Below, piece by piece: positions 19,848-28,263 of a stretch of 64,000 bases of DNA. A program made the position numbers and the translations under genes. Position 1 is the stretch's first letter, and each line of letters begins with the position of its first letter. Below the pieces are notes generated by a model. It saw only the letters and a program-made list of their open reading frames with translations. It was not told the origin of the DNA and searched no databases. Source of the stretch: Planctomycetota bacterium (GTDB lineage: Bacteria > Planctomycetota > J058); assembly GCA_023954375.1 (NCBI GenBank), contig JAMLIC010000003.1:248001-312000 (forward strand), read 5' to 3'.

Positions 19848-20656
19848 GGCGCGCGGCCGCGGCGCCCGCGACCTACGTCTACTGCCTCGTCGCGGCGGCG
19901 CGGCGCCCGTCGCTGGCCGGGGCGCCGGCGGGGCTCGAGGGCCTCGGGGCGCCGCGCCTCCTCGCCGTGGCGCCTGGCCTCTGGGCGGTCGCGGCGGACG
20001 CGCCGACCGACCGCTTCGACGCGGCGGCGATCGAGCGCGGCCTGCGCGACCTGGACTGGGTCGCAAAGCAGGCCGCCGCCCACGAGGCCGTCGTCGAGCG
20101 CTGGCTCGACCGGGGGGTCGTGCCGCTCCGGCTGTTCACGCTCTTCAGCGGCGAGGACCGCGCCCTCGAGCACCTGCGCGCCCGGGCGGCCGAGGTCCGC
20201 GCGGCGGCGGCCGCGGCGAAGGGGTGCCGCGAGTGGACCTTGCGGGTGCTCGTCGACCCGGCGCGCGCGCGGGCGGCGGCGCGCGCCCGCGCGGAGGACG
20301 CCGCGTCAGGGGACGCGGCGGCGAGCGCCGGTCAGGCCTTCCTCCTGCGAAAGCGCCGGGAGCGCGACGCGCAGCGGGCCGCCAGCGCCGACGTCCGGGC
20401 CGAGGCGCGGACCGCCGTGGAGGCGCTCTCCGACCGCGCCCGACGGACGTTCCTCGACCCGGCCCCGTCGGCCGCCGAGCGCCTCGTGGCCGAGGCGACG
20501 TTCCTCGTCCCGCGCGCCGGCGAGCGCCGGTTCCTGAGCGAGGCCGAGGCCGCCTGCGCCCGCCTCGAGGCGGTGGGCTGCGAGGGGCGCCTGAGCGGGC
20601 CGTGGCCGCCCTACCGGGCGGCCCGCGCCGTCGCGGCGCCGGAGGCCGCGCCGTGA
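19844..20656 (+). CDS. gvpF: GvpF/GvpL family protein 2
   Basis: 270 residues. Family landmarks are the opening T-Y-V-Y-C-L-V, H-E-A-V-V-E-R-W, V-V-P-L-R-L-F-T-L-F and the closing S-G-P-W-P-P-Y-R-A. A long Ala/Arg-rich helical middle separates the two halves. It probably acts with the other GvpF/L copies in shell initiation; whether it corresponds to F or L in other systems cannot be decided. The GTG start sits in the stop codon of the ArsA frame, and the stop overlaps the next start. Confidence 0.88.
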   Translation: MRRAAAAPATYVYCLVAAARRPSLAGAPAGLEGLGAPRLLAVAPGLWAVAADAPTDRFDAAAIERGLRDLDWVAKQAAAHEAVVERWLDRGVVPLRLFTLFSGEDRALEHLRARAAEVRAAAAAAKGCREWTLRVLVDPARARAAARARAEDAASGDAAASAGQAFLLRKRRERDAQRAASADVRAEARTAVEALSDRARRTFLDPAPSAAERLVAEATFLVPRAGERRFLSEAEAACARLEAVGCEGRLSGPWPPYRAARAVAAPEAAP

Positions 20657-20907
20657 GCGCGCCCGACCTGCCCGACGAGGTCGAGGTCGACGACATCGAG
20701 GTCGTGGGCCGCGACGCCCTGATCGAGGGCGCCGACGGCTCGCTCCTCGAGCTCGTCGACCACGTGCTCGACAAGGGCGCGGTGATCGAGGGCGAGCTGA
20801 TCCTCGGGCTGGCCGACGTCGACCTGATCTACGTGCGCCTCTCGGCCCTCCTGTGCGCGGCCGAGCGGGTGCTACCCCGGCCGGACGGCCTCGACCGCGC
20901 GCCGTGA
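20653..20907 (+). CDS. Minor GvpA-family protein (GvpS/GvpJ/GvpM-like)
   Basis: 84 residues. Residues about 27-75 match the GvpA fold (L-L-E-L-V-D-H-V-L-D-K-G-A-V-I-E-G-E, then L-G-L-A-D-V-D-L-I-Y-V-R-L), preceded by an acidic leader of 25 residues. The D-V-D-L-I-Y-V motif resembles GvpS/GvpJ-type minor proteins. GTG start overlapping the previous stop; the next gene overlaps by four bases. Confidence 0.85.
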   Translation: MSAPDLPDEVEVDDIEVVGRDALIEGADGSLLELVDHVLDKGAVIEGELILGLADVDLIYVRLSALLCAAERVLPRPDGLDRAP

Positions 20908-21587
20908 GCGGCCTCTGGCTGTACGCGTTCGTCGACCAGGTCGGCGCGGGGGACCTCGGCAACGGCCTCGCGGGCGAGCCGCTGCGGGCCGTGTCGCCCG
21001 GCGGCCTGCAGGCGGTCGTGGGGGTCCTCTCCGCCGCGCCGTCGGGGACGTCACCGGAGGGCCTGCGCGGGCACGACGCCGTCGTGCGGCGGCTGGCGGA
21101 CGTGGCGGCCGCCGTCCTCCCGGCGCGCTTCGGCCAGACCGCGCCCGACGAGGGCGCGCTGGCGGACCGGGTGAGGCCGCGCGCCGACGCGCTGCGGCGC
21201 GCCCTCGACCTCGTGCGCGGGCGCGAGCAGATGACCCTCCGGCTGTTCGGAGCCGGCGCGGCGCCGGTCGAGCCCGCGCCCCCCGACGACGCGGCGCTGG
21301 GGCCGGGCGCGCGCTACCTCGCGCGCCGGCGCGCCGCCCTGGGCGTGCCGGAGGCGGCGGACCTGCTGGCGGCGCTCGGGCCGGCCGTCCGGGCGTCGCG
21401 CGTCGAGCGGCCGGCGCCGGGCCGGGCGGCCGGGGCGCTCCTGGCGAGCGTCTACCACCTCGTCGACCGCGGGGCGGCCGACGTCTACCGCGCGCGCGTC
21501 GAGGCCCTCGCCCCCGCGCTCGCGCCGCGGCGCGTGCGCGTCAGCGGGCCCTGGCCGGCATACGCCTTCGCCGGGGAGGGGCCATGA
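20904..21587 (+). CDS. gvpF: GvpF/GvpL family protein 3
   Basis: 227 residues, the shortest of the three family members in the locus. It opens G-L-W-L-Y-A-F-V, has the V-L-P-A-R-F-G-Q region equivalent to the FGT motif, and closes S-G-P-W-P-A-Y-A-F. Three GvpF/L copies with distinct lengths suggest division of roles. GTG start in the previous stop; ATGA overlap with gvpK. Confidence 0.85.
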   Translation: MSGLWLYAFVDQVGAGDLGNGLAGEPLRAVSPGGLQAVVGVLSAAPSGTSPEGLRGHDAVVRRLADVAAAVLPARFGQTAPDEGALADRVRPRADALRRALDLVRGREQMTLRLFGAGAAPVEPAPPDDAALGPGARYLARRRAALGVPEAADLLAALGPAVRASRVERPAPGRAAGALLASVYHLVDRGAADVYRARVEALAPALAPRRVRVSGPWPAYAFAGEGP

Positions 21588-21955
21588 CGACGGAGCGGGA
21601 GGGGCGGACGCCGCCTCGGGTGGTCGACCTCGAGCTGCAGGAGCTCGAGGCGCTGCGCCGCGAGCTCGAGCGGCGGGCCGGCGACGCCGGCCCCCTGCGC
21701 TGGAACGCGGAGCCCGAGGAGGTCCGGCGCGCCGTGCTCAAGCTCGTGCTGACGCTCGTCGACTTCGTGCGGCAGCTGCTCGAGCGCCAGGCGCTCCGCC
21801 GCATGGAGCACGAGACGCTCACGCCCGACGAGGCCGAGCGCGTGGGCCTGGCCCTCATGCGCCTCGAGGAGACGATCCACGACCTGGCGCGGCAGTTCGG
21901 GATCTCGCCCGACGAGCTGAACCTGGACCTCGGGCCGCTCGGGACGCTGACCTGA
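21584..21955 (+). CDS. gvpK: Gas vesicle protein GvpK
   Basis: 123 residues, mostly helical. The W-N-A-E-P-E-E-V-R-R-A-V-L-K-L-V-L-T-L-V-D-F-V-R segment and the C-terminal L-A-L-M-R-L-E-E-T-I-H-D-L motif are diagnostic for GvpK, an accessory protein needed for vesicle formation in several bacteria. It is the last recognised Gvp gene in the locus. Confidence 0.92.
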   Translation: MTTEREGRTPPRVVDLELQELEALRRELERRAGDAGPLRWNAEPEEVRRAVLKLVLTLVDFVRQLLERQALRRMEHETLTPDEAERVGLALMRLEETIHDLARQFGISPDELNLDLGPLGTLT

Positions 21956-21974
21956 GCGGGAGGCGGAGCGGTCG

Positions 21975-22211
21975 ATGGGGCTCGGGAGGAACCGCGTCGA
22001 AGCCTTCACCCGGATCCGCGACGCGCTGTACGCCGCCCGCCAGCTGCGCATCGTGCTCGAGTGCCCGAGCTGCGGCCACCCGGCGCTGCAGACCTGGCTC
22101 GAGGTCGCGGACGGCCGCGGGTCCCTGCAGATCCACTGCACGCACTGCGGGCTGGTCGACCACATGAGCAGGCTGGTGTTGCCGCCCTGGGCCTCCGACC
22201 CGCAACCATGA
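21975..22211 (+). CDS. Small zinc-ribbon protein at the end of the gvp locus
   Basis: 78 residues with a basic helical N-terminus and a zinc ribbon made of CPSCGH and CTHCGL knuckles. Family unknown. It lies twenty bases after gvpK in the same direction, so it may be the last cistron. A regulatory or assembly role is possible but unsupported. Confidence 0.65.
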   Translation: MGLGRNRVEAFTRIRDALYAARQLRIVLECPSCGHPALQTWLEVADGRGSLQIHCTHCGLVDHMSRLVLPPWASDPQP

Positions 22212-22243
22212 CGAGCTCGGGGACCTGACCTCCAGCCGGGCCG

Positions 22244-23455
22244 TCAGCCGCCATCGACGGCGGCGTCCGACGCGCTCTCCTCGATGATCTTCTGGATCAT
22301 GGCGGTGAGGTCGTTGGCGTTGCGACGGATCGCCTTGAGCTGGTTCCCGCCGTTCTCGGCGGGCAGCCGCGAGATGAGGATGTCCGCCGCCAGCGAGATC
22401 GCGGCGGCGGGGTTGATCAGGTCGTGGCCGAGCGTCGAGAGCATCCGCTCGCGCGTGTGGACCGCCTGGCGCAGCCGCCGCTGGGTCCACAGCCGGTCGA
22501 GCACGAGGGCGGCGCGGCGCACGAGCGCCTCGGCGACATCGAGGTCCGCCGGCTCGAGCGCGTCGCGCTCGCCGGCGCGGGCGACCGCCAGCACGGCGAC
22601 GCCGCCGCGCAGCCGGAACGGGACGAGGGCGAGCGAGCGGACGTCCAGGTCGCGGACCAGGTCGGCCACCTCGGGGGCGCCCGCGACCTCACCGGCGAGG
22701 GCGGGCGTCAGGTCGGTGACGAGCCGGGCGCGCTCGAGGCGCAGGACCGCGCGCCCCGGGGGCGGCGCGGCGGGCCCGACCACCGGGAGGAGCGGCTCGA
22801 GCGCCCAGAGGGCGGCCTCCTGCTCGGGGTCGCGGTGCGTGCGGGCGGTCACGGCGCCGTCGCGCTCGAGCACGCGCACCATGGCGAGGTCGCCCAGGGT
22901 CGGCACCAGCGCCTCGACGAGCACGCGGGCGGCCTCCTCGACCGACTCGGCCGCGCCGATCCGCTCGAGCCCGTCGAGCGCGCGCGCCCGCCCGGCGGCG
23001 CGCGCGCGCGCCGCCTCGTCGGTGAGCACGACCACGGCCCCCGTCGCCGCGCCCCCGGCAGGCCCCGCCGCGATCGGCTCCAGGCGCACCTCGACCGGGC
23101 CCGCCGGCGACCGCACCGTGCGCCGCGCGGTCGCGGCGTCGCCGGCGAGCACCCGCCGCAGGTCGTCCGCGAGCGCCGCGCCGTCCTGCGCCGCGAGCCC
23201 GAGCGCCTGCGGGAGCGGACGGCCCACCGCCTCGCCTCGCCGCGCGCCGCCCAGCGCCTCGGCCGCCGCGCTCAGGTAGCTCACCAGGCCCTGCGCGTCG
23301 ACCGTCAGCACCGCCGGCGCGCGGTCGTCCGGGCGAGGGTCGGGCGCGCGGAGGTCGGACACGACGACCGCGCGGGACTCCTGCGCCGGGTCGACGTGGA
23401 CCGTCACGCCCACGGCCCCCCGCACCGACGCCGGGGAGGTCTCCACTCGACTCAA
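22244..23455 (-). CDS. PAS-GAF sensor with kinase dimerisation helix but no ATPase domain
   Basis: 403 residues. PAS-like region about 45-150 (V-L-T-V-D-A-Q-G-L-V-S-Y-L), GAF-like region about 160-315, then a HisKA-like helix containing S-T-L-G-H-D-L-I-N-P near residue 345, with His-Asp as in kinases. The protein ends some 50 residues later, with no HATPase motifs anywhere. It could be a phosphotransfer or scaffold partner for the gvp-linked kinase, or a truncated kinase. It is convergent with the gas-vesicle operon. TTG start with GAGGGGG upstream; an in-frame GTG at 23446 is equally possible. The 270 bases up to the next gene hold nothing recognisable. Confidence 0.75.
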   Translation of the reverse strand: MSRVETSPASVRGAVGVTVHVDPAQESRAVVVSDLRAPDPRPDDRAPAVLTVDAQGLVSYLSAAAEALGGARRGEAVGRPLPQALGLAAQDGAALADDLRRVLAGDAATARRTVRSPAGPVEVRLEPIAAGPAGGAATGAVVVLTDEAARARAAGRARALDGLERIGAAESVEEAARVLVEALVPTLGDLAMVRVLERDGAVTARTHRDPEQEAALWALEPLLPVVGPAAPPPGRAVLRLERARLVTDLTPALAGEVAGAPEVADLVRDLDVRSLALVPFRLRGGVAVLAVARAGERDALEPADLDVAEALVRRAALVLDRLWTQRRLRQAVHTRERMLSTLGHDLINPAAAISLAADILISRLPAENGGNQLKAIRRNANDLTAMIQKIIEESASDAAVDGG

Positions 23456-23725
23456 GGGTCCCCCTCTCCGAGCAAAGCGATGCGCGCCGCATCACGGGTC
23501 GGCGGCCAACGGGGTCATCTCTCGATGGCCGCCGCGGGCGAACCACGCCGCGAGCCGGCGCGCAGGCTGACGAACTCGTCTCGACGACGCGATTCTACCG
23601 CGCGCGCGCACGTCGGGTCGCGGACCTCGCCGTCACTCGCGTGACCCGAACCCCGTCGGAAGGGTTGACGTCCGCGCGATCCATTGCAGGCACGCGCGAG
23701 CCGTCACATCACGGGGCGAGCGCGG

Positions 23726-24292
23726 TCACTCCGACCAGGCGGGCAGCCGCGCCGGGTCGAGGCCGGAGAGCGGCGGGTTCTTCTGGTCGCGAGGGGAGAG
23801 GAGCGGCGGGCCGTCGGCGACGAGCGGCCAGGCGATCGCCAGCTCGGGGTCGTCCCAGGCCACGCCGAGCTCGTCCTCGGGGTCGTAGGTGCGGTCGACG
23901 AGGTAGGTCATCGTCGAGCGCACGAGCGCGTAGTAGCCGTGGGCCACGCCCGGCGGGATGTAGACGCCCACGTCGCGTCCGTCACCGATCTCGAGCGTGG
24001 CCACGCGGCCCCGCGTCGGCGAGCCGAGCCGGAGGTCGGCGAGGGCCACGAACACCCGGCCGGCCGGCACGTACCAGTAGTCGGCCTGCTTCAGGTGGTA
24101 GTGGAGCCCCCTCAGGACGTGCGGCTCCGAGTCCGAGCGGTTGCCCTGGACCATGGCGGGCCGCCCGGGGAACCACTCCTGCCGGAAGGTCTCGATGAAG
24201 CGGCCGCGCGCGTCGGCGTGCGGCTGGAGCTGCACCACCCGGACCCCCGGGATCCCCTCGGCGGCGAGGGCGTGGTCGGCCACGCTGCTCAT
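23726..24292 (-). CDS. rfbC: dTDP-4-dehydrorhamnose 3,5-epimerase family protein
   Basis: 188 residues, the normal RmlC size. Motifs of the cupin epimerase are clear: D-A-R-G-R-F-I-E-T-F near residue 27, N-R-S-D-S-E near 49, V-L-R-G-L-H-Y-H (catalytic His) near 60 and P-P-G-V-A-H-G-Y near 114. It would act in dTDP-L-rhamnose synthesis or a related sugar pathway. The usual companions RmlA, B and D are not in the window. The start overlaps the stop of the zinc-ribbon gene (ATGA). Confidence 0.88.
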   Translation of the reverse strand: MSSVADHALAAEGIPGVRVVQLQPHADARGRFIETFRQEWFPGRPAMVQGNRSDSEPHVLRGLHYHLKQADYWYVPAGRVFVALADLRLGSPTRGRVATLEIGDGRDVGVYIPPGVAHGYYALVRSTMTYLVDRTYDPEDELGVAWDDPELAIAWPLVADGPPLLSPRDQKNPPLSGLDPARLPAWSE

Positions 24293-24564
24293 GGCTGCTC
24301 CTCCTCCACGTCGTCCGACGACTCCTGCGCGTGGTCGTGCCCGACCACACCGGACAGGTTCTGCGGGTCCTTCACGTACAGCTCGGAGTAGCCGCAGCGC
24401 CGGCACACGTAGACCTCGAACTGCCCCACCTCCTTGGCGGAGATGGCGTCCGCGCGGCCGATCGCCAGGCACAGGGCCACGTTGCCGCTGCCCCGGTCCA
24501 TGATGCACGGCGAGTAGAAGATCCGCCGGCTCCCGCACTTGACGCAGCGCTTGGTGACCTTCAC
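24289..24564 (-). CDS. Small zinc-ribbon protein
   Basis: 91 residues with two knuckles, CVKCGS near residue 8 and CRRCGY near residue 54, separated by a strand-rich insert, and an acidic tail (D-D-V-E-E-E). No family is recognised. Translationally coupled to the rmlC-like gene, which may be accidental operon sharing. Confidence 0.7.
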   Translation of the reverse strand: MKVTKRCVKCGSRRIFYSPCIMDRGSGNVALCLAIGRADAISAKEVGQFEVYVCRRCGYSELYVKDPQNLSGVVGHDHAQESSDDVEEEQP

Positions 24565-24600
24565 GTCTCACTCCCCGGCGGGCACGGCATCGACCGCCTG

Positions 24601-24683
24601 GGCGAGCGATGGGGACGGGCGGAACGCCCGGGCCTCACTCCGACCGCTCGCCGCCCCTCGCGAGCGCTTCCTCACGTCGCAGG
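24601..24683 (-). repeat. Degenerate copy of repeat family B (copy 3)
   Basis: GCGAGCGATGGGGA, GCGGAACG and CCCCTCGCGAGCGC match the order and spacing of 39207-39305, with several changes and small gaps. It is less certain than the other two. Apart from this and the hairpin further right, the 24565-24855 gap shows no gene. Confidence 0.45.
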
Positions 24684-24791
24684 GTGCCTCGCACCGATCG
24701 GACCGCGACGCGCGCCCACTGTAACTCACGGCGACGCGAGGTGACGACGGGTCAGATCCCCCGCCGCCGGGCACACCCGCCCGTACGGACC

Positions 24792-24818
24792 GACGCCCCG
24801 GCCAGAGGCCGGGGCGTC
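24792..24818 (-). terminator. Perfect 12-bp hairpin downstream of the YVTN lipoprotein gene
   Basis: GACGCCCCGGCC-AGA-GGCCGGGGCGTC, 38 bases past the stop of the minus-strand lipoprotein gene. No U tract follows in either direction. The best reading is a stabilising or Rho-independent-like terminator in a GC-rich genome. Confidence 0.55.
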
Positions 24819-24855
24819 GCTGCTGTGAAGGTCCGCGAGGCGTCGTCGGCGCTGG

Positions 24856-26295
24856 CTAGCGGCGCCAGACCGTCGAGACGTCGGCCGGCCCGAGGCCGGT
24901 CAGGCCCATGAGCGAGTTGACCGTGCGCGTCTGCTTCTGCGTGACGGCCATGTCGCCCATGATCGCGTTGGCCGAGCAGATCAGGTTCGGGTCGTGGGCG
25001 ACCGCGACGCTCCAGATGCCGAACGCGGGCAGGTTCAGGCCGTTGAGCGCCTGCTGGCTGACGCCGGCGTAGGCCAGGAAGCCCGTGAGCAGGCCGTTGA
25101 CGAGCGCGCCGGGCGACAGCAGGCTGCTCGAGCTGCCCAGGAGCAGGTTGCCGAACGAGCCCGGGTTGCTCAGGCCGGTCGTGTAGCCCTGGAGGAAGGA
25201 GTTCAGCAGGTTCATGACGCTGTTGCCGCCGGTGGCGGGCAGCGTGATGCCCATCTGCGCCAGGAGCGAGGTCACCGACAGGCCCGCGGGGAGCGTGTCG
25301 ATGATCACGTCGGCCGCGGTGTCGATCACCGAGATGTCGCCGCTGAACGCGTTGGCGACGTAGACCCGGTCCTCGGCCATGTTCGTCGCCGCGTCGATCG
25401 GCAGCATGCCGCCGCGGATCCGGGCGCGGATCTGGCCGGTCACGAGGTCGACGACCACCGTCTCCTGCGACATGGCGCAGGCCACGTAGGCCTTGTTGCG
25501 GGCGATCGTCACGCCGATCGGCGCGCGGCCGACGTCGATGTAGTCGATCACCTGGTCCTGCCGGGCGTCGATCCGCATCAGCTTGCCCGTGATCAGGCAG
25601 GTGACGACCGCGACGTCGTTGTTGCAGGCGACCTTCGCCATGCCGAGGCCCGGGATCGGCGACGCCATGAACGAGTTCAGCGCGCCGCTCGGGTTCGCCA
25701 GGATGTTGCCGAGGTTGATCGGCGCGATGCCGATGATCGACTTCGTCGGCTGGTTCGTCGTCGTGTTGATCACGGTGACGTTGAGGAGGTTGGCCGAGAA
25801 GGCCTTCGTCCCCAGCGGCGTGACGGCGATGCCCGTCGGCCGGACCATCGGCTTGAGGATCCCGTCGAGGAAGCTCAGGAACGACACGCCGGTGATCGGC
25901 TGCGAGGTGACGTCGATCGTGCCGGCGACGTTGTTGGCGAGCCGGTCGATGACCGTCACGTCCTGGCTGAGGGCGTTCGCCACGTAGGCGTCGTTGCCCC
26001 AGTTGGCGACGTCGACCGGGCCGTTACCCACCGACCAGCGGTTCCCGGGCTGGCCGGTCGCCGCATCGACGTGGATCAGCTCGTCGAGGTTGAACGACGA
26101 GACCAGCGCGTCCGACAGCAGGCCCGAGCCCGGGTTGCCGGGGCCGCCCGGGTTGGTGCCCGAGGTCACGCCGCCGGGCGTGCCGCTGTTGACCGGCGCC
26201 GTCGCCGAGCCACGGCTGCTCTTCCCGCCGCCGCCGTTGCAACCGGTCAGCACGAGCAGGGTAGCGCAGATCGTCAGAGCGTTGCGAGCGCGCAA
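24856..26295 (-). CDS. YVTN-type beta-propeller lipoprotein
   Basis: 479 residues. Translation most likely starts at a TTG seven bases from GAGGAGG; the predicted promoter lies 45 bases further up. The signal peptide ends in the lipobox L-T-G-C (Cys near residue 16), followed by a Gly/Ser/Pro-rich spacer. The mature part has several propeller-blade repeats of the YVTN type (A-Y-V-A-N-A, D-V-T-V-I-D-R, R-V-Y-V-A-N-A-F, D-I-S-V-I-D-T) with an unusual hydrophobic insertion (residues about 370-430) rich in Leu, Ser and Gly. Related proteins are surface-exposed; the ligand is unknown. Codon use is slightly less GC-rich than its neighbours. Confidence 0.85.
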   Translation of the reverse strand: MRARNALTICATLLVLTGCNGGGGKSSRGSATAPVNSGTPGGVTSGTNPGGPGNPGSGLLSDALVSSFNLDELIHVDAATGQPGNRWSVGNGPVDVANWGNDAYVANALSQDVTVIDRLANNVAGTIDVTSQPITGVSFLSFLDGILKPMVRPTGIAVTPLGTKAFSANLLNVTVINTTTNQPTKSIIGIAPINLGNILANPSGALNSFMASPIPGLGMAKVACNNDVAVVTCLITGKLMRIDARQDQVIDYIDVGRAPIGVTIARNKAYVACAMSQETVVVDLVTGQIRARIRGGMLPIDAATNMAEDRVYVANAFSGDISVIDTAADVIIDTLPAGLSVTSLLAQMGITLPATGGNSVMNLLNSFLQGYTTGLSNPGSFGNLLLGSSSSLLSPGALVNGLLTGFLAYAGVSQQALNGLNLPAFGIWSVAVAHDPNLICSANAIMGDMAVTQKQTRTVNSLMGLTGLGPADVSTVWRR

Positions 26296-26339
26296 GGGAA
26301 CCTCCTCAGCAGTGCCCAACCCCAGGCTTGCGTGCCCAG

Positions 26340-26368
26340 ATTCTAGTGATCGGCGTCGCCATAAACAA
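26340..26368 (-). promoter_or_regulatory. Sigma-70-like promoter of the YVTN lipoprotein gene
   Basis: On the minus strand TTGTTT and TAGAAT are separated by 17 bases, a good -35/-10 match in an AT-rich island that stands out against the local GC content. The -10 box is 45 bases upstream of the TTG start, leaving room for a leader of about 35-40 bases with the GAGGAGG site. Confidence 0.65.
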
Positions 26369-26649
26369 ATGGAATCCAGGAATCTGTAGCCTTTCGCTTG
26401 CTTTTCGTCAGAAATCGGAATCCCTGTTCTGGACAAAGGGCTTAGGGATGGGTGCGACGATCCGTGGAACGAAAGGGATGGGCAACGCCCGCCCGTCCAC
26501 GCCCTCGCCGACCGACGCGACACCCGATCTGGCCAGGCGGCTGCCTCGCTCACGTGCACGCGTGCGACGGCACTCCATGGCCGTGAAGGCGCCCCGCAAC
26601 GGCCTCGCGGCCGGCGCGTCAGGCGCGCCGCCGCCGTCGCCTCACGTCA

Positions 26650-26840
<191 letters not shown>

Positions 26841-26880
26841 ATCGGGGTAGGCCGGGGGTTGCCCCCCCAGGCCCCCCACA

Positions 26881-26913
26881 GATCCGGACGTGCCCGATTC
26901 GGGCATCCGGCTC
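26881..26913 (-). other. Group II intron domain V
   Basis: A 33-base hairpin, GAGCCGGATGCCCG-AATCGGGCACGTCCGGATC, with the bulged AT/CG arrangement and the two-part stem of domain V, the catalytic metal-binding hairpin of group II introns. It lies six bases beyond the stop codon of the reverse transcriptase. Confidence 0.88.
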
Positions 26914-26919
26914 CTCGGG

Positions 26920-28263
26920 TCACGCCTTCGCTGCGTGGCGGAGGACGGAGCGGGTCGCTCTCGCTGGCGGGAGCGGATAGCGCTCCAGCATGGCGTTGAA
27001 CTTGGCCCACCCCATCCGAGCGCGCTGGGAGCGGCGGTCCAGCCACCGCCTCCAGCTGCCCAGAACCCAGAAGCGGAAGCGGGAGAGGGCGGTCGAGTTC
27101 CCGGTGATCCCGTAGAACGCGAAGTGCCCCCGGAGCTTCTGCGCCAGGGCCTGTTGCTGCTCCTTGAGCGACCAGTGGCGGTGCCGGCGACACCAGTCGT
27201 CGACGGCCTTCAAGGCACGGCGGAAACGGCTCGCGGCCGTGTTCTGCTTGACGACCCACCCGCCCTTCCTCGTCCGCGCCCAGAAGTGGCGAAAGCCGAG
27301 GAAGTCGAAGTCCTGCGGTTGAGTGCCGAAGGGGTCTTCGCCCTTTCCGGTGGACCGGTACGTCGGCCGCCTGAATGGGACCAGGCGGGTCTTCTCGGGG
27401 TGGAGCGTGAGGCCGTACACCCCGAATCGCTCGGGGAGGGCGGCCTTGACCCGGCGCGCGTCGTTCACCGAAGCGAAGACGATCACCAGGTCGTCCGCGT
27501 AGCGGACCAGGAAGGCCTTGCCTTCCAGACTGGGTCGGATCTCGCTCTCGAACCACGTGTCCACGACCGTGTGGAGGTAGACGTTGGCGAGGAGAGGCGA
27601 GATCACTCCACCTTGAGGAGTGCCTTCGTCGGGGATCTCGAGCGTCCCCTCTTCGAGCACACCTGCCTTGAGCCACTTGTCGATCGTGCGGCGCAGCACG
27701 CCGTCACGCACCCGCTGGTCGAGGATCGCTCGGAGATGGGCGTGGTCCAGGGAGTCGAAGAACTTCCTGATGTCCACCTCGAGCACCCAGCCCCCGTCCA
27801 TGTCCATCGCTCCTTTCCAGAGGGTCTGGAGCGCCTGGTGTACTGACCGCTTGGGCCGAAAGCCGTACGAACAGTCCAGGAAGTCCTGCTCGTAGACGGC
27901 CTCCAGCGCCATGGTCACCGCCCTCTGGAGGATCTTGTCCTCGATGGTCGGGATCCCTATGGGTCGGGTTTCTGTGCCGTCCCCTTTGGGAATGTGTACA
28001 CGCCTCACCGGAGGGGCCCTGTAGGTGCCAGCCTTGAAGCGTTCCAGCAGGTTCCGGAGGTTGCCCTCCAGACCCTTTGCATACTGGGCCGCCGTCTGGC
28101 CATCCACCCCAGGAGCCCCGTCCTTGCGAGTGCGCCGATAGGCCTCGTGGAGGAAGTCGAAGTCGATATGGTGCGAGAGCGAGGTGAACGCCATGTCCGG
28201 GGCGTTCCTCGCCAGTTCCGCGATCCGTCGAAGTTTCGTGGAGACGGTTGCGGGGCCCTGCAT
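26920..28263 (-). CDS. ltrA: Group II intron reverse transcriptase/maturase
   Basis: 447 residues from the ATG chosen by homology-like start M-Q-G-P-A-T-V-S. RT domains are all visible: P-I-G-I-P-T-I-E-D-K near 101, C-S-Y-G-F-R-P near 131, D-I-R-K-F-F-D near 164, G-T-P-Q-G-G-V-I-S-P near 214 and the catalytic Y-A-D-D at 255-258. The maturase (X) domain follows, with F-L-G-F-R and the basic R-W-L-D-R-R-S region. There is no HNH endonuclease, so mobility would use nicked or single-stranded DNA. The frame is intact. It acts to splice and reinsert the surrounding intron. Confidence 0.95.
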   Translation of the reverse strand: MQGPATVSTKLRRIAELARNAPDMAFTSLSHHIDFDFLHEAYRRTRKDGAPGVDGQTAAQYAKGLEGNLRNLLERFKAGTYRAPPVRRVHIPKGDGTETRPIGIPTIEDKILQRAVTMALEAVYEQDFLDCSYGFRPKRSVHQALQTLWKGAMDMDGGWVLEVDIRKFFDSLDHAHLRAILDQRVRDGVLRRTIDKWLKAGVLEEGTLEIPDEGTPQGGVISPLLANVYLHTVVDTWFESEIRPSLEGKAFLVRYADDLVIVFASVNDARRVKAALPERFGVYGLTLHPEKTRLVPFRRPTYRSTGKGEDPFGTQPQDFDFLGFRHFWARTRKGGWVVKQNTAASRFRRALKAVDDWCRRHRHWSLKEQQQALAQKLRGHFAFYGITGNSTALSRFRFWVLGSWRRWLDRRSQRARMGWAKFNAMLERYPLPPARATRSVLRHAAKA

